DNA of 64,000 nt from Palsa-1150 sp036490515. GTDB taxonomy: Bacteria > Myxococcota_A > Polyangia > Polyangiales > Polyangiaceae. The position numbers and the translations under genes were made by a program. This document shows positions 28,965-38,165 of the stretch, one piece after another; the first letter of the stretch is position 1, and each line of letters opens with the position of its first letter. Where the stretch lies: contig DASXDU010000038.1 in assembly GCA_036490515.1 (NCBI GenBank), positions 124,001 through 188,000 on the forward strand, read 5' to 3'. The notes under the pieces are model-generated. The model saw only the letters and a program-made list of their open reading frames with translations, searched no databases and was not told where the DNA came from.

Positions 28965-30152
28965 ATGAGAAGACTCTCCCGAATCGGATCGTTGCTGTTC
29001 GTCTGCCTGCTAACGGCTCAGCCCGTGCTGGCGCAGCCACGTCCCGCGGGAGGGGGCACCGCCGACGTGCGGTCGCAGCTGCCCGAGGGCGCGCGCAAGG
29101 CGTGGGACGCCGCACGCCAGCTCGCCGAGTCGAAGGACTTCAAGGGCGCGCTGGTAGAGCTTCAGCGTGCGTACGAGCTCTCGGGCAACCCGCGGGTGCT
29201 CTACAACGTGGGCGCGCTCGAGAAGCTGTCCACGCACTACGCGCGCGCGGTCGACGCGTGGGAGCGCGAGCTCCGCGAGGGCGCGGGGAAGCTGGCGCCG
29301 GGCGAGGTGGCCGAGGCGAAGAACGCGATCGCGATCGTGCAGCAGTTCGTGACGACGATCGACGTGACCTCGAACGAGCCCGACGCGACGCTGTGGATCG
29401 ACGACTACACGGTCGGCAAGACGCCGTTCAGCGGGCCGGTGAAGATCGACGTCGGCAAGCACACGCTGAAGCTCTCGAAGGACGGTTTCGTCGACGCCGT
29501 GCAGCAAGTGGACGTGGCGTCGGGGCAGCGCACGCCGATCGTGTTCAACCTCGAGCCCAAGAACAAGACGGCGCTCGTCTCGGTGCAGGTCGGGGGCGCC
29601 CCGAGTGCCGAAGTCTTCGTCGACGGGCGCGACATGGGTCCGGCGCCGTTCAAGGGCGAGCTGACGGCGGACCGACATACGATCGAGGGGCGCGCCCCGG
29701 GGTTCGTGACGGTCGGACAGACAGTGGACGTGCAGTACAAGCAGCCGATGAGCCTCGTGCTGTCGCTGTCGCAGGAGCGCCACGAGGGGAAGCTGAAGAT
29801 CATCGCCCCCGAGGGCGCAGAGATTGCCGTCGACGCGCACAAGGTGGGGTCCGGTACGTGGGAGGGCGTGGTTTCCACGACGGGCGGACACCAGCTGGTC
29901 GTGACTCGGCCGGGGTTCCAGACATACTCGACGGAAGTCTTCGTCGCGGACGACCAGACCCGGGAGGTCACGGTGCCTTTGAACCGTGAGGTGGGGACGA
30001 GCTGGGTGGCATGGGGGGTGGGGTCACTCCTTGTGGTGACTGGCGGAATCGTCGCCGGATACTTTGTTTTCAAGCCTGCTTCGCAGAGCCCGTTCGAGGG
30101 AAACCTCTCGCCGGGCACGACGACGGCCAACTACGGGATCCACTTCCGCTGA
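28965..30152 (+). CDS. PEGA-domain protein with TPR-like N-terminus and C-terminal anchor
   Basis: A 395-residue protein. Signal peptide 1-23 (LLTAQPVLA). A TPR-like pair lies at about 40-115 (KDFKGALVELQRAYELSGNP). Three PEGA-type beta repeats follow at about 130-345 (ATLWIDDYTVGKTPFSGPVKIDVGKHTLKL; AEVFVDGRDMGPAPFKG; EIAVDAHKVGSGTWEGVVST). A helix at about 350-372 (SWVAWGVGSLLVVTGGIVAG) and a short tail ending NYGIHFR complete it. PEGA repeats are surface or envelope modules. Its C-terminal I/Y-G-x-H-F tail resembles that of the kinase just upstream. Likely co-transcribed with the kinase and the VWA lipoprotein. Confidence 0.85.
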   Translation: MRRLSRIGSLLFVCLLTAQPVLAQPRPAGGGTADVRSQLPEGARKAWDAARQLAESKDFKGALVELQRAYELSGNPRVLYNVGALEKLSTHYARAVDAWERELREGAGKLAPGEVAEAKNAIAIVQQFVTTIDVTSNEPDATLWIDDYTVGKTPFSGPVKIDVGKHTLKLSKDGFVDAVQQVDVASGQRTPIVFNLEPKNKTALVSVQVGGAPSAEVFVDGRDMGPAPFKGELTADRHTIEGRAPGFVTVGQTVDVQYKQPMSLVLSLSQERHEGKLKIIAPEGAEIAVDAHKVGSGTWEGVVSTTGGHQLVVTRPGFQTYSTEVFVADDQTREVTVPLNREVGTSWVAWGVGSLLVVTGGIVAGYFVFKPASQSPFEGNLSPGTTTANYGIHFR

Positions 30153-30161
30153 GGAGAGTCG

Positions 30162-32378
30162 ATGCGCGCGTTCCAAACGAAGGTGCTGGCGCTCGGTGTC
30201 GCGACCATCGCGGCGTCCGCGGCGTGGGGGAGCAGCGGCTGCTCGTCGAAGAAGCCCACGGAGATCGTGCCGGGAGCGTTGACGCAGGTGCAGGTGCCCA
30301 AGGACCTGCAGGGCATCACGGTGAACGTGACAGCCAACGGCGAGCAGAAGTTTTGCGAGAGCTACGCCGTCGAGAACGGGTCGGTGCTCTTGCCCGCGAC
30401 CCTGGGCGTCCTCTCGGGTTCCTCCAACGAGACCCTGCGCATCACCATCCGCGGCTACGACGACATCACGAGCCCCGACTACCAGAACTGCGGGCAGACG
30501 AATGTCGATGATCCGAACCCGTCGGGAGGAGGCCCCTCGCCGCGCGTGCTGCGGCAGGCGATCCTGACATACGTCGACGCGCAGACGCTGTTCCTGCCGA
30601 TGCCGCTGAGCTTCTCCTGCTACGACAAGGACTGCTCGGGCAACGGGGGTGATTCGACGTGCGCGGCCAACCAGTGCGTGGACGCGAACATCGATCCGAA
30701 GACGCTCGCGCCGTTCAACCCCGCGCTCGTCGACGGCACGCAGGACTGCTTCGACGCGAGCGACTGCATGAGCCCGAGCCACACGGTGGCGGCCGACGCG
30801 GTCGATCCGGTGAACTGCATCTACCAGGTGCCGCAGCCGGACCCCTCGAATCCTAACCCGACGAGCACCTTCAACGTGCGCCTCACGTACACGGACTACG
30901 CGTGGACCACGGACCCGGGCACGGGCAGCACGGTCGCGCAGGCGGGCAACCCCGTCGAGACCGAGATCCTCAACCTCGACGCGAACGAGGGGTACACGAT
31001 CCCGGACTCGACCAAGCCCAACCAGTTCCAGCTGGCGCCGGGCCTCTGTGCGCTCGTGCAGGCGGCCGCGAACGTGCCGCCGGCGGCGCCGGGCTCGACG
31101 CCCTACCACACCGTGAGCAACGTCGACGTCGCGCCCGGGTGCGCGCAGAAGTCGCCGCTCCTTCCCTTCTGCGCCGGGCAGCAGCACGGCAACGTGCAGA
31201 ACACGACGCCGCAGGTGGCGTGTGGCGTGGCGGTGCCGCTCTCGCCCGCGCCGAGCGCCATCTACATGGTGATGGACGACTCGGGGTCGATGTACGGCGC
31301 GTACGGTGCGAACGGCGCGCTGACGGCGCTCAATCTGTCGTTCGCGTCGCCGCTCTTCGAGAGGACGGCCATCGCGTTCAGCTTCTTCGATCACGGCGAT
31401 CCGGCCGTGTGCAGCGCGGGCGCAGCCACGCCGTACGCGAACCCGACCATACCCTTCGGTTCGGCCCAGTCAGTCCAGCAGCTGGTCGCCGGCAAGCTCG
31501 GAAGCTGGGTGGCGCCGGACACGTCTATCGCCCCCGACGGGCTCTACCTGCACGAAGCCATGAAGGCCACGGGTGGCGCCTACCAGGCCGTCGAGCAGTT
31601 CGTGCAGAAGACGAACCCCGACGGGGGCCAGGGAGGCCGCTTCGCGACCGCGGCGGTCATGTTCTTCGTGAACCGTATCCCCGTGGCAGGCGCGGGCGGA
31701 TCGGACGGCGGCGCTTCGGACGCGGGCGCCGGAGGCGACTACTCGCAGGACGCAGCAGAGTGCACTCCCTCCGGATCGAACACGGTGCAGCAGCAGGTGC
31801 TCGCGGACGTGCAGGCGGCGTTCGGCAACGGCGTGAAGACGTACTTCGTCGTCCTCAACGACAAGCAGCTCAATCCGGCGCAGGTCTTGACCTTCTACAA
31901 CGGCGTCGCGAGCGCCAGCAACGGGGCGGCGGCGGTCATCGACGTGTCGAACCCTTCGGCGCTCTCCGTTTTCGACTCATTCCTCGGGTCGATCGTGACG
32001 GCCACCCAGTGCACCTACGACCTGCCCGCAGGCGTCGACACGACGGCGACCCTCGACTACCAGATTCCAGGGAACCTCCCGCCGGTGAACCCGGGCGCGT
32101 ATCCCGGTCCGAGCCTGATCGCGAGCAACGCGAACTGCAACGCAGGCAACCAGAGCAGCCCGACCTCGAGCGGGTGGAACATCGACAACGGCCGCATTGT
32201 CCTCTGCGGCACGGCGTGCAGCGGGATCCAGGGGATCATCGGGCTCTCGGTGGCCGCGTCGCTCGCGCCCACCGGGGACGCCGGGACCGATGCGGGCCTC
32301 ACGACCGTCGACGGCGGGCCTCTCGGCATTCCGGACATCCCCGTGACGGCGAGCATGCCGTGCACGACGGACCAGTAG
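30162..32378 (+). CDS. VWA-domain lipoprotein
   Basis: A 738-residue protein. The signal ends AAWGSSGCSSKK, so the first mature residue is Cys27. The N-terminal half (30-360) is beta-rich with several Cys pairs (CYDKDCSGNGG, CAANQCVDANID, CFDASDCMSPS). A von Willebrand A domain starts near 365: IYMVMDDSGSMYG with the MIDAS motif DxSxS at Asp372, Ser374 and Ser376. It runs to about 600 (KTYFVVLNDKQLNPAQ). The C-terminal part is again Cys-containing and Asp/Gly-rich. VWA domains bind metal-dependent protein ligands, so this is a candidate surface receptor or assembly factor. Third gene of the kinase operon. Confidence 0.82.
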   Translation: MRAFQTKVLALGVATIAASAAWGSSGCSSKKPTEIVPGALTQVQVPKDLQGITVNVTANGEQKFCESYAVENGSVLLPATLGVLSGSSNETLRITIRGYDDITSPDYQNCGQTNVDDPNPSGGGPSPRVLRQAILTYVDAQTLFLPMPLSFSCYDKDCSGNGGDSTCAANQCVDANIDPKTLAPFNPALVDGTQDCFDASDCMSPSHTVAADAVDPVNCIYQVPQPDPSNPNPTSTFNVRLTYTDYAWTTDPGTGSTVAQAGNPVETEILNLDANEGYTIPDSTKPNQFQLAPGLCALVQAAANVPPAAPGSTPYHTVSNVDVAPGCAQKSPLLPFCAGQQHGNVQNTTPQVACGVAVPLSPAPSAIYMVMDDSGSMYGAYGANGALTALNLSFASPLFERTAIAFSFFDHGDPAVCSAGAATPYANPTIPFGSAQSVQQLVAGKLGSWVAPDTSIAPDGLYLHEAMKATGGAYQAVEQFVQKTNPDGGQGGRFATAAVMFFVNRIPVAGAGGSDGGASDAGAGGDYSQDAAECTPSGSNTVQQQVLADVQAAFGNGVKTYFVVLNDKQLNPAQVLTFYNGVASASNGAAAVIDVSNPSALSVFDSFLGSIVTATQCTYDLPAGVDTTATLDYQIPGNLPPVNPGAYPGPSLIASNANCNAGNQSSPTSSGWNIDNGRIVLCGTACSGIQGIIGLSVAASLAPTGDAGTDAGLTTVDGGPLGIPDIPVTASMPCTTDQ

Positions 32379-32385
32379 GCAGGGG

Positions 32386-32420
32386 CCGCCGGCTCCGCCG
32401 CAGCCCGCGCCGCCCGGCGG
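32386..32420. terminator. Bidirectional hairpin after the kinase operon
   Basis: CCGCCGG and CCGGCGG form a stem across a roughly 21-base loop, in the 48-base gap between the convergent VWA and PEGA-barrel genes. A plausible shared transcription end. Confidence 0.4.
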
Positions 32421-32426
32421 GTGCGG

Positions 32427-34169
32427 TCAGGGGCCGAATGCGAGGCCGAGGAACGGGCCCAGGGTAACCTGGGGGCCCGTGGCCAGGTGGTAGGACGGCG
32501 AAGGGATCGTCGCGCCGCTGGTGCCGATGGGGAGGGCCTGGTTCGCGGGCACGGAGTTCGTGCCGGCGATGCTCGCGTTATCGGCGAAGACCTCGAGACC
32601 GACAGCGATGCCGAGGGTCTGCGAGATGCGGTAGTGGAAGGCCGCTTCGAGGCTGAGGGCCGGCGAGACGTAGCCCGCGCTGTTCGGCGGCACGTAGGTG
32701 CTCGTGTCGCCTGCCGTGTCGACGGCGCTGCGCTTCATGATCATCTCGCGGTACGAGAGGCCGACGCCCCCCGCAATCGTGCCCCGCAGCCGGCGCGTCT
32801 GGAACGTAGCCCGCGCACGCACCGCGACGGCGCCTCCGCCGCGCACGAAGGTGAACGTTTCGGTGCGGGCGGGCAGGGAGGCCGGGACCAGAGCGTTGGC
32901 GGAGCTCGACGAGGCACCGCTGTACTCGGCCTTCTGCGTGGACGAGTCGCCCATGCCGAAGAGAAACAGCTCGAAGCCGACCGGATCCCAGGTGTACCCG
33001 ATGTAACCGAAGCCGCCGCCGCCCACCGCGCCGGGCGTGCTGCAGCTCGACGCGCCCAGGCTGCTGCAGCTGGTCGCGAGCTCGGTGCCGCCGCTGCCCA
33101 GTCCGAACGCCCCCATCAGCCCGAAGCCGCCGTAGATGCCCTGGAGCCCGCGATCGCCTTCGACCTCGGTAGGACCGGCGGCGACGGCCGGCTGGAGGGT
33201 GACAGTCTCCGCGAACGTCTGCCGCTCACCGAGCGTCATCGCCTTCTCGTAGCGCTCGAAGCCGTCGCGCGTGACGACGATGGTGTGGGGCCCCGGGGCC
33301 ACGTCGCCGGAGAAGGCGCCCTGCCCCTTCACGACGCCGTCCACGTAGATGCTGCCCTGGCCGTCGTTGGTGCGGACCTGAATGTGCGCGGCAGTTGCGG
33401 AGGAGACGAGGTCGACGGCGGTGCGCGACCCTGCGGTGACGTCGACGTTCTGCGCCTCGGCGAGGGCCGACCCGCTGCGGCCGGCGATCGCGTGCGGGCC
33501 AGGCGGCAAGTCGCCCTCCCAGGGCGTCGATCCGACGTCGACGCCGTCGACCGTGACGCGAAGGGCCTCCGGCCCGCTGGCGTGGACGACGACGTGCCCC
33601 GTCTGGTTGAGGGGGACGAGCTTCGGCTCGACGACGGCCGTCCCGTCCGCGACGATGTCGATCTTCGCGGTGAAGGGCGCGAAGCCCGCCTTGTTGACGT
33701 GGACCTCGTGGGACCCAGCCGGCACGCGGACGAGCGCCGGGACTGGGGACGTGCCGAGGCCACGCCCGTCGACGTCGACTGCCGCGCCGTTTTCGGTCAG
33801 CCGAATCGAAAGCCAGCCCGTCTTCGCGGCGAGCTCGTGGAGGCGCTTGGCAATGAGAGCCCTTTCGACGGGACCGAGCTTGGGGCCGAAGTTGTTCTGG
33901 GCGTCGTTGTAGGCCTCGTACGACTCGCCCACGCGCCCGAGGTTGTAGAGCGCGTCCGCGACGCCCATCTGCGCCCGCCCGCTGGGCGATGCCGTGAACG
34001 CGTTCCTGTAGTGCGCGAGCGCGGCGTTGAAGTCCTTTCCGCGGGTGGACGCGTCGCCGGCGGCGATCTCCGCCTGCGCCGCTGCCGGCTGCGCGAGGAC
34101 GTGCAGCGGGACGGACGCCACGGCGAGCGACAGGAGGAACGCGAACGAGCGGGAGGCACGATCGATCAC
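32427..34169 (-). CDS. PEGA-repeat protein with outer-membrane beta-barrel-like C-terminus
   Basis: A 580-residue protein. Signal peptide 1-26. A TPR-like region (25-110: AEIAAGDASTRGKDFNAALA) precedes PEGA repeats to about 330 (AAVDVDGRGLGTSPVPALVR, LRVTVDGVDVGSTPWEGD, GSIYVDGVVKGQGAFSGD). The C-terminal 230 residues alternate like beta strands (YIGYTWDPVGFELFLFGMGD, RGTIAGGVGLSYREM, SLEAAFHYRISQTLGIAVG) and end LGPFLGLAFGP, close to an outer-membrane barrel terminus. It faces the kinase/PEGA/VWA operon tail to tail and shares its TPR+PEGA organisation with the middle gene, suggesting one functional family. Confidence 0.8.
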   Translation of the reverse strand: MIDRASRSFAFLLSLAVASVPLHVLAQPAAAQAEIAAGDASTRGKDFNAALAHYRNAFTASPSGRAQMGVADALYNLGRVGESYEAYNDAQNNFGPKLGPVERALIAKRLHELAAKTGWLSIRLTENGAAVDVDGRGLGTSPVPALVRVPAGSHEVHVNKAGFAPFTAKIDIVADGTAVVEPKLVPLNQTGHVVVHASGPEALRVTVDGVDVGSTPWEGDLPPGPHAIAGRSGSALAEAQNVDVTAGSRTAVDLVSSATAAHIQVRTNDGQGSIYVDGVVKGQGAFSGDVAPGPHTIVVTRDGFERYEKAMTLGERQTFAETVTLQPAVAAGPTEVEGDRGLQGIYGGFGLMGAFGLGSGGTELATSCSSLGASSCSTPGAVGGGGFGYIGYTWDPVGFELFLFGMGDSSTQKAEYSGASSSSANALVPASLPARTETFTFVRGGGAVAVRARATFQTRRLRGTIAGGVGLSYREMIMKRSAVDTAGDTSTYVPPNSAGYVSPALSLEAAFHYRISQTLGIAVGLEVFADNASIAGTNSVPANQALPIGTSGATIPSPSYHLATGPQVTLGPFLGLAFGP

Positions 34170-34208
34170 GGTGTGAGTCCGGAAGGTATTGAACGGTGGT
34201 AGAGGCCG

Positions 34209-35357
34209 TCAACGACTGATCGTCGGCGGGTCCACGTATTCGACGTCCTCGCCCCGGAACGTCCGGAGCGTCGTCGTCGTCACCCCACCGGAGGACTTGC
34301 TTCCGATGAGCGTTTCGGGGCCGATGGGCACCTTGCCGCGCCCGCCGGGCGTGTCGCAAATGAGCTTGGGCAAGGCGATCCCCGAGAGGCGCCCCTGAAG
34401 GTGCTGCATGATTGCGATCCCGCGGGCGAGCGGCGTGCGCAGGTGGCCCGAGCCGCGCACCGGATCGGCCTGGAGGAGGTAGTACGGGCGCACCCGCGCG
34501 CGCACGAGGCCCCGAAAGAGGCGCTCGAGGACGCCGGCGTCGTCGTTTACCCCCGCAAGGAGAACGGTCTGGTTCATGACGGGAAACCCTGCGTCGGCGA
34601 GGCGTTCGCACGCGGCCACGGCGTCGCGCGTGAGCTCGCGCGGGTGGTTGAAGTGGGTCATGACCCAGAGGGGGTGGTACGGGCGAAGCGACCGGAGGAG
34701 CTCGCGCGTGATGCGCATTGGCAGTGTGACTGGGACGCGCGTCGCGAGGCGGATGGTGTCTACGGTTGGAATGGCGCGGACGGCGGCCACGACGCGGACG
34801 AGTCGCTCGGTGGCCATCGCGACGGGGTCGCCCCCGCTGACGATGACGTCGCGGATCTCGGGGTGAGTACGGATCCAGTCGAGCGCGGGAGAGAGGGCTT
34901 CGAGACCGATGGCGCCGTCGCCGCCGCCGACGATGCGCGAGCGCGTGCAGAAGCGGCAGTAAACGGCGCAGCGGTCGGTGGCGAGGAGAAGGACGCGATC
35001 CGGGTAGCGCCGGACGAGGTGCGGGGCGACCTCGTGCTCCACCTCGCCGAGGGGGTCGGCCATGTCGCCCGCTACCGTGTCGCTCTCGCGCGCGTCGGGG
35101 ACGCACTGGCGGCGGATGGGGCACGCGGGGTCGTCGCGGTCGACGAGCGATAGATAGTACGGCGTGATCCGCAGCGGGAGGCCCTGGGACTCTGCGCGAC
35201 GTGCGCCCTCGAGCTCCAACCCGGTCAGCGGGAGGGCACCCGCGAGCTCCTCGACCGACGACACCGCGCGGCGCAGCTGCCACCGCCAGTCGGCCCACTC
35301 GGTCGATCGCGGTTTCTTCCGGCGCGTCAGCGAGGAGACATCCACCAGCTGCGCCAT
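34209..35357 (-). CDS. Radical SAM lysine 2,3-aminomutase family protein (KamA/EpmB-like)
   Basis: A 382-residue protein. The [4Fe-4S]/SAM motif CxxxCxxC is present at Cys130, Cys134 and Cys137 (CAVYCRFC), and the PLP-binding loop DTPGGRGKVP near the C-terminus supplies the Lys. Family members move an alpha-amino group to the beta position of lysine or glutamate, or beta-lysinylate elongation factor P. The protein is between EpmB (about 340) and KamA (about 415) in length, so the substrate is open. No acetyltransferase (beta-lysine osmolyte pathway), efp or epmA lies beside it. The start is 10 bases before the parvulin gene's stop, in the same direction. Confidence 0.88.
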   Translation of the reverse strand: MAQLVDVSSLTRRKKPRSTEWADWRWQLRRAVSSVEELAGALPLTGLELEGARRAESQGLPLRITPYYLSLVDRDDPACPIRRQCVPDARESDTVAGDMADPLGEVEHEVAPHLVRRYPDRVLLLATDRCAVYCRFCTRSRIVGGGDGAIGLEALSPALDWIRTHPEIRDVIVSGGDPVAMATERLVRVVAAVRAIPTVDTIRLATRVPVTLPMRITRELLRSLRPYHPLWVMTHFNHPRELTRDAVAACERLADAGFPVMNQTVLLAGVNDDAGVLERLFRGLVRARVRPYYLLQADPVRGSGHLRTPLARGIAIMQHLQGRLSGIALPKLICDTPGGRGKVPIGPETLIGSKSSGGVTTTTLRTFRGEDVEYVDPPTISR

Positions 35358-35367
35358 CGCGCAGCGT

Positions 35368-36375
35368 TTAGCGCGCGTCCGGCCCTGCGTCGACCGTGGG
35401 TACCGCGACCACGACCTGCGCGAGCGCAGCCTCGTCGATCTTCACCGGGAACTGCTTCCGAAGGTCGGCGAGGAGGGCTTCCTCGCGTGCGCGGATAGCG
35501 TCTTGCGCGAGCTTCACGCGGATCTGACGCTCCGCTTCTTCGAAGGTGCGGTCATGGCCATCCGTGCGACCGCTCAACTTCACGACGTAGTACTTGCCTC
35601 CGGCGGCCACGACGCGCGGAAGGACGTCCCCCACCTTGTCGACGGCGAAGACGCCCGCACGGACCTCCTCCGGGACGCGGGTGTTTGCGCCGCGGGCGTC
35701 CCCCGGGGGGCTGACGAAGCCGAAGTCGCCTGCCATCTCGAGCGGGACGGACGCCTTGGCGTACGGGTCGATGGACTTGGCCCGCACGAGCTCCCCCCAC
35801 TGCGCGGGCGTGCCCTTGCGCGCGGCGTCCAGCGCGGCGTTCGCGGCGGCATCGGTCGGGAGGACGACTGCGGAGAGGCGGCGACGCTCCGGTTCGTGGA
35901 AATCGGCGCGGTGCGCGTCGTAGTAGGCGTGCGCCTCCTCCGCCGGGATACCGGCGGGCGTGGGAGCCCCCTCGCGCGCCTTCTTGAGCATGGCGTCGCG
36001 GAGAATCTCGCGCATCTCCTGCTGCGTGACGGGGTCTTTGTCGTAGCCCTTCTCGCGCGCCTCGTCGGCGAGAAGCATGACGTCGATCATCTCGCCGAGG
36101 AGCTCGCGCCGCCGCTCGGGGGCCTGGTACCGCATGCGGTCGAACTGATCCATGTGCTCGAGCGACGCCTCGAAGTCGCCGAGCGTGATCGTGTGGCCCC
36201 CGACGCGCGCGAGCACCTGCGAGGCCTGTTCGGGAGTGAGCGCACCGGAGGCGACACCGCCCGCGTCGGCGGCGGGCGACGACGAGGAGCCCGTGCAGCT
36301 CGAGCAGCCCTCGGTCGATGCCGCGAGCACCAGCGCGAGGGCGCAGAAGGCGTTCCTTCGCCCGGGGCGGCGCAT
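35368..36375 (-). CDS. PpiC-type (parvulin) peptidyl-prolyl isomerase lipoprotein
   Basis: A 335-residue protein. The signal peptide ends ASTEGCSSC, a probable lipid-anchored Cys. A SurA/PrsA-like N-terminal helical region (about 50-135: LARVGGHTITLGDFEASLEH) precedes a parvulin domain (about 150-270). Evidence: HRADFHEPERRRLSAVVLPT, and DFGFVSPPGD followed by VPEEVRAGVFAVDKVGDVLPRVV and GKYYVVKLSGR, the usual order of parvulin strands. It would assist folding of secreted or outer-membrane proteins. It may be cotranscribed with the aminomutase. Divergent from the two-helix membrane protein. Confidence 0.88.
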   Translation of the reverse strand: MRRPGRRNAFCALALVLAASTEGCSSCTGSSSSPAADAGGVASGALTPEQASQVLARVGGHTITLGDFEASLEHMDQFDRMRYQAPERRRELLGEMIDVMLLADEAREKGYDKDPVTQQEMREILRDAMLKKAREGAPTPAGIPAEEAHAYYDAHRADFHEPERRRLSAVVLPTDAAANAALDAARKGTPAQWGELVRAKSIDPYAKASVPLEMAGDFGFVSPPGDARGANTRVPEEVRAGVFAVDKVGDVLPRVVAAGGKYYVVKLSGRTDGHDRTFEEAERQIRVKLAQDAIRAREEALLADLRKQFPVKIDEAALAQVVVAVPTVDAGPDAR

Positions 36376-36433
36376 GGGCCCCGAATACTACGAGACGGCA
36401 GTCGACGCCACCGCGTGGTACGCACACGAGAGC

Positions 36434-37321
36434 ATGGCGGACGTCGTCGTCGAGGCCTCGCCGACCGACCGCGGAGCGCCCCTCGTCGCGACATGGGCGC
36501 GCTGGGCAACCTGCTCCGCTGTCGTCGCGGCCGTCTTCGTCGGGTTCGTCGAGGCGTTCCTCGCGATCGCGCACTCGAGTCGCACGCTGGCGTCGTTCGT
36601 CGTGGTGCTCACTGGAGCCATCGCGATCGAGGCACTCCTCGTGTTCGCCATCCTGCACTCGGAGGAGTCGCTCGTCGCGCGCGAGCTGCGAACGGCGCGG
36701 ACGGGCACGGCTGCCGCGCGCGGCATGGTGATCGGGCGGCGTACGCAATCGCCGTTCTTCGCCCGCCTCTTCGCGGCGAAACTCGGCGCCGCTGCGGTGC
36801 TCCTCGCCGAGGGAGACCGCGATGCGGCGATCGATGCGTTGAACGGCCGCTCGGCGCTCGTGCGAGGAGGACGGCTCGACCGCTTGCGGGACCTCGTGGA
36901 GGCGGACGCGGAGCGCGCGTCGGGGACCTCCGCCGGCCTCGAGCGGTGCGTCCAGCGCCTGCGGGCCGCGCCCCCGGTCGGGAACCGCGAGGCAGACCTC
37001 TACCGGACGCACGTGCTCGTGAAAGCGCTGCTCGAGCAGGGGGACGGCGAAGGTGCGCTGGAGTTGCTGGAGGAGCTCGAGAGGTCGCCGGACGACGAGC
37101 AGCAGGTCTACGTTGCGTGGCTCCGCGTGTGGTTCGAGCTGGACGCAGACGGTCCGGAGTCAGGCGCAGAGTCCGCCGGCACCGAGAGAACGTGGCCGGC
37201 GCTGCCGGAGGGGCGCCTGCGCGTCGCGATGCTGCTCGCGCGCGCGCACGGGGCCGAGAAGCTCGTCGAGAAGCTGGAAGCGCGCGTCTCCTCCATTGCG
37301 CGAGCCGGACACCAGGGGTAA
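36434..37321 (+). CDS. Two-helix membrane protein with helical-repeat C-terminal domain
   Basis: 295 residues from ATG 36434; an in-frame ATG at 36374 would add 20 residues and overlap the divergent parvulin start. Two transmembrane helices lie at about 20-46 and 51-73 (CSAVVAAVFVGFVEAFLAIA, FVVVLTGAIAIEALLVFAIL). The cytoplasmic part (about 85-290) is helical and TPR-like (LLAEGDRDAAIDALNGRSAL, LEQGDGEGALELLEELERSP). No named family. It ends 12 bases before pyrH and runs in the same direction, so they may share a transcript. Confidence 0.65.
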   Translation: MADVVVEASPTDRGAPLVATWARWATCSAVVAAVFVGFVEAFLAIAHSSRTLASFVVVLTGAIAIEALLVFAILHSEESLVARELRTARTGTAAARGMVIGRRTQSPFFARLFAAKLGAAAVLLAEGDRDAAIDALNGRSALVRGGRLDRLRDLVEADAERASGTSAGLERCVQRLRAAPPVGNREADLYRTHVLVKALLEQGDGEGALELLEELERSPDDEQQVYVAWLRVWFELDADGPESGAESAGTERTWPALPEGRLRVAMLLARAHGAEKLVEKLEARVSSIARAGHQG

Positions 37322-37333
37322 TCGTGCCGGCCC

Positions 37334-38104
37334 ATGCGTACCCGTGAAGAACGCGACGACGACACGATGGCGCCGCCCGCGCCCGACCCGTCGCTCACGT
37401 ACCGCCGCATCGTCTTGAAGCTCAGCGGCGAGGCTCTCTGCGGTCGCGACGGCGGATTCGGGATCGACGGCGACGTGATCCGCGCGACCGCCAGCGAGCT
37501 CGCCGAGGTCCACGCGCTCGGCGTTCAGATAGGCGTCGTCGTCGGCGGCGGCAACATTTTCCGCGGGTTGAAGGGGGCCAGCGCGGGGATGGACCGCGCG
37601 CAGGGCGACTACATGGGCATGCTGGCGACGGTGATCAACTCGCTGGCTATGCAGGACGCGCTCGAGAAGGCGGGCGTCCCGACCCGCGTCATGACCGCCA
37701 TCGAGATTCGGCAGGTGGCGGAGCCGTACATCCGCCGCCGCGCGATGCGCCATCTCGAGAAGGGGTACGTCGTCATCTTCGCGGCGGGGACCGGGAACCC
37801 GTACTTCTCGACGGACACGGCCGCGGCCCTCCGCGCGATGGAGATCCACGCCGATTGCCTCTGCAAGGCGACGAAGGTCGAGGGGATCTACCAGCGCGAT
37901 CCGGTGAAGTTCCCGGACGCGACGATGTACACCAAGATGACGTTCGACCAGTTCCTCGCGGAACGCATCGGAGTGATGGACTCGACGGCTGTCACTCTCT
38001 GCCGCGACAACCACATGCGCATCCGCGTCTTCAAAATGGCGGCGCGTGGCAACATCAAGCGCGTCGTCCTCGGGGAGCCGATCGGGACGATCGTCCAGGA
38101 CTGA
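37334..38104 (+). CDS. pyrH: UMP kinase
   Basis: A 256-residue protein of the amino acid kinase fold. It phosphorylates UMP to UDP with ATP. Motifs: RRIVLKLSGEALCG, VVVGGGNIFRG, DYMGMLATVINSLAMQDALE, FAAGTGNPYFSTDTAAALRA, CKATKVEGIYQRDP. The usual start would be about 11 residues in (ATG 37367), which gives the common 245-residue length; no clear ribosome site decides between them. It is not in the usual tsf-pyrH-frr cluster. A strong hairpin follows the stop. Confidence 0.95.
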   Translation: MRTREERDDDTMAPPAPDPSLTYRRIVLKLSGEALCGRDGGFGIDGDVIRATASELAEVHALGVQIGVVVGGGNIFRGLKGASAGMDRAQGDYMGMLATVINSLAMQDALEKAGVPTRVMTAIEIRQVAEPYIRRRAMRHLEKGYVVIFAAGTGNPYFSTDTAAALRAMEIHADCLCKATKVEGIYQRDPVKFPDATMYTKMTFDQFLAERIGVMDSTAVTLCRDNHMRIRVFKMAARGNIKRVVLGEPIGTIVQD

Positions 38105-38131
38105 GCGCGGCGGTCGGGTATCCGTCGCATC

Positions 38132-38158
38132 GACTCGGGCGGGGGCGCCCGCCGAGTC
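38132..38158. terminator. Hairpin between convergent pyrH and dapF
   Basis: GACTCG...CGAGTC plus inner GCGGG...CCCGC give an 11-base-pair stem with one bulge and a four-base loop, in the 61-base gap between two convergent genes. Good shared terminator candidate. Confidence 0.6.
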
Positions 38159-38165
38159 CCGAGTG

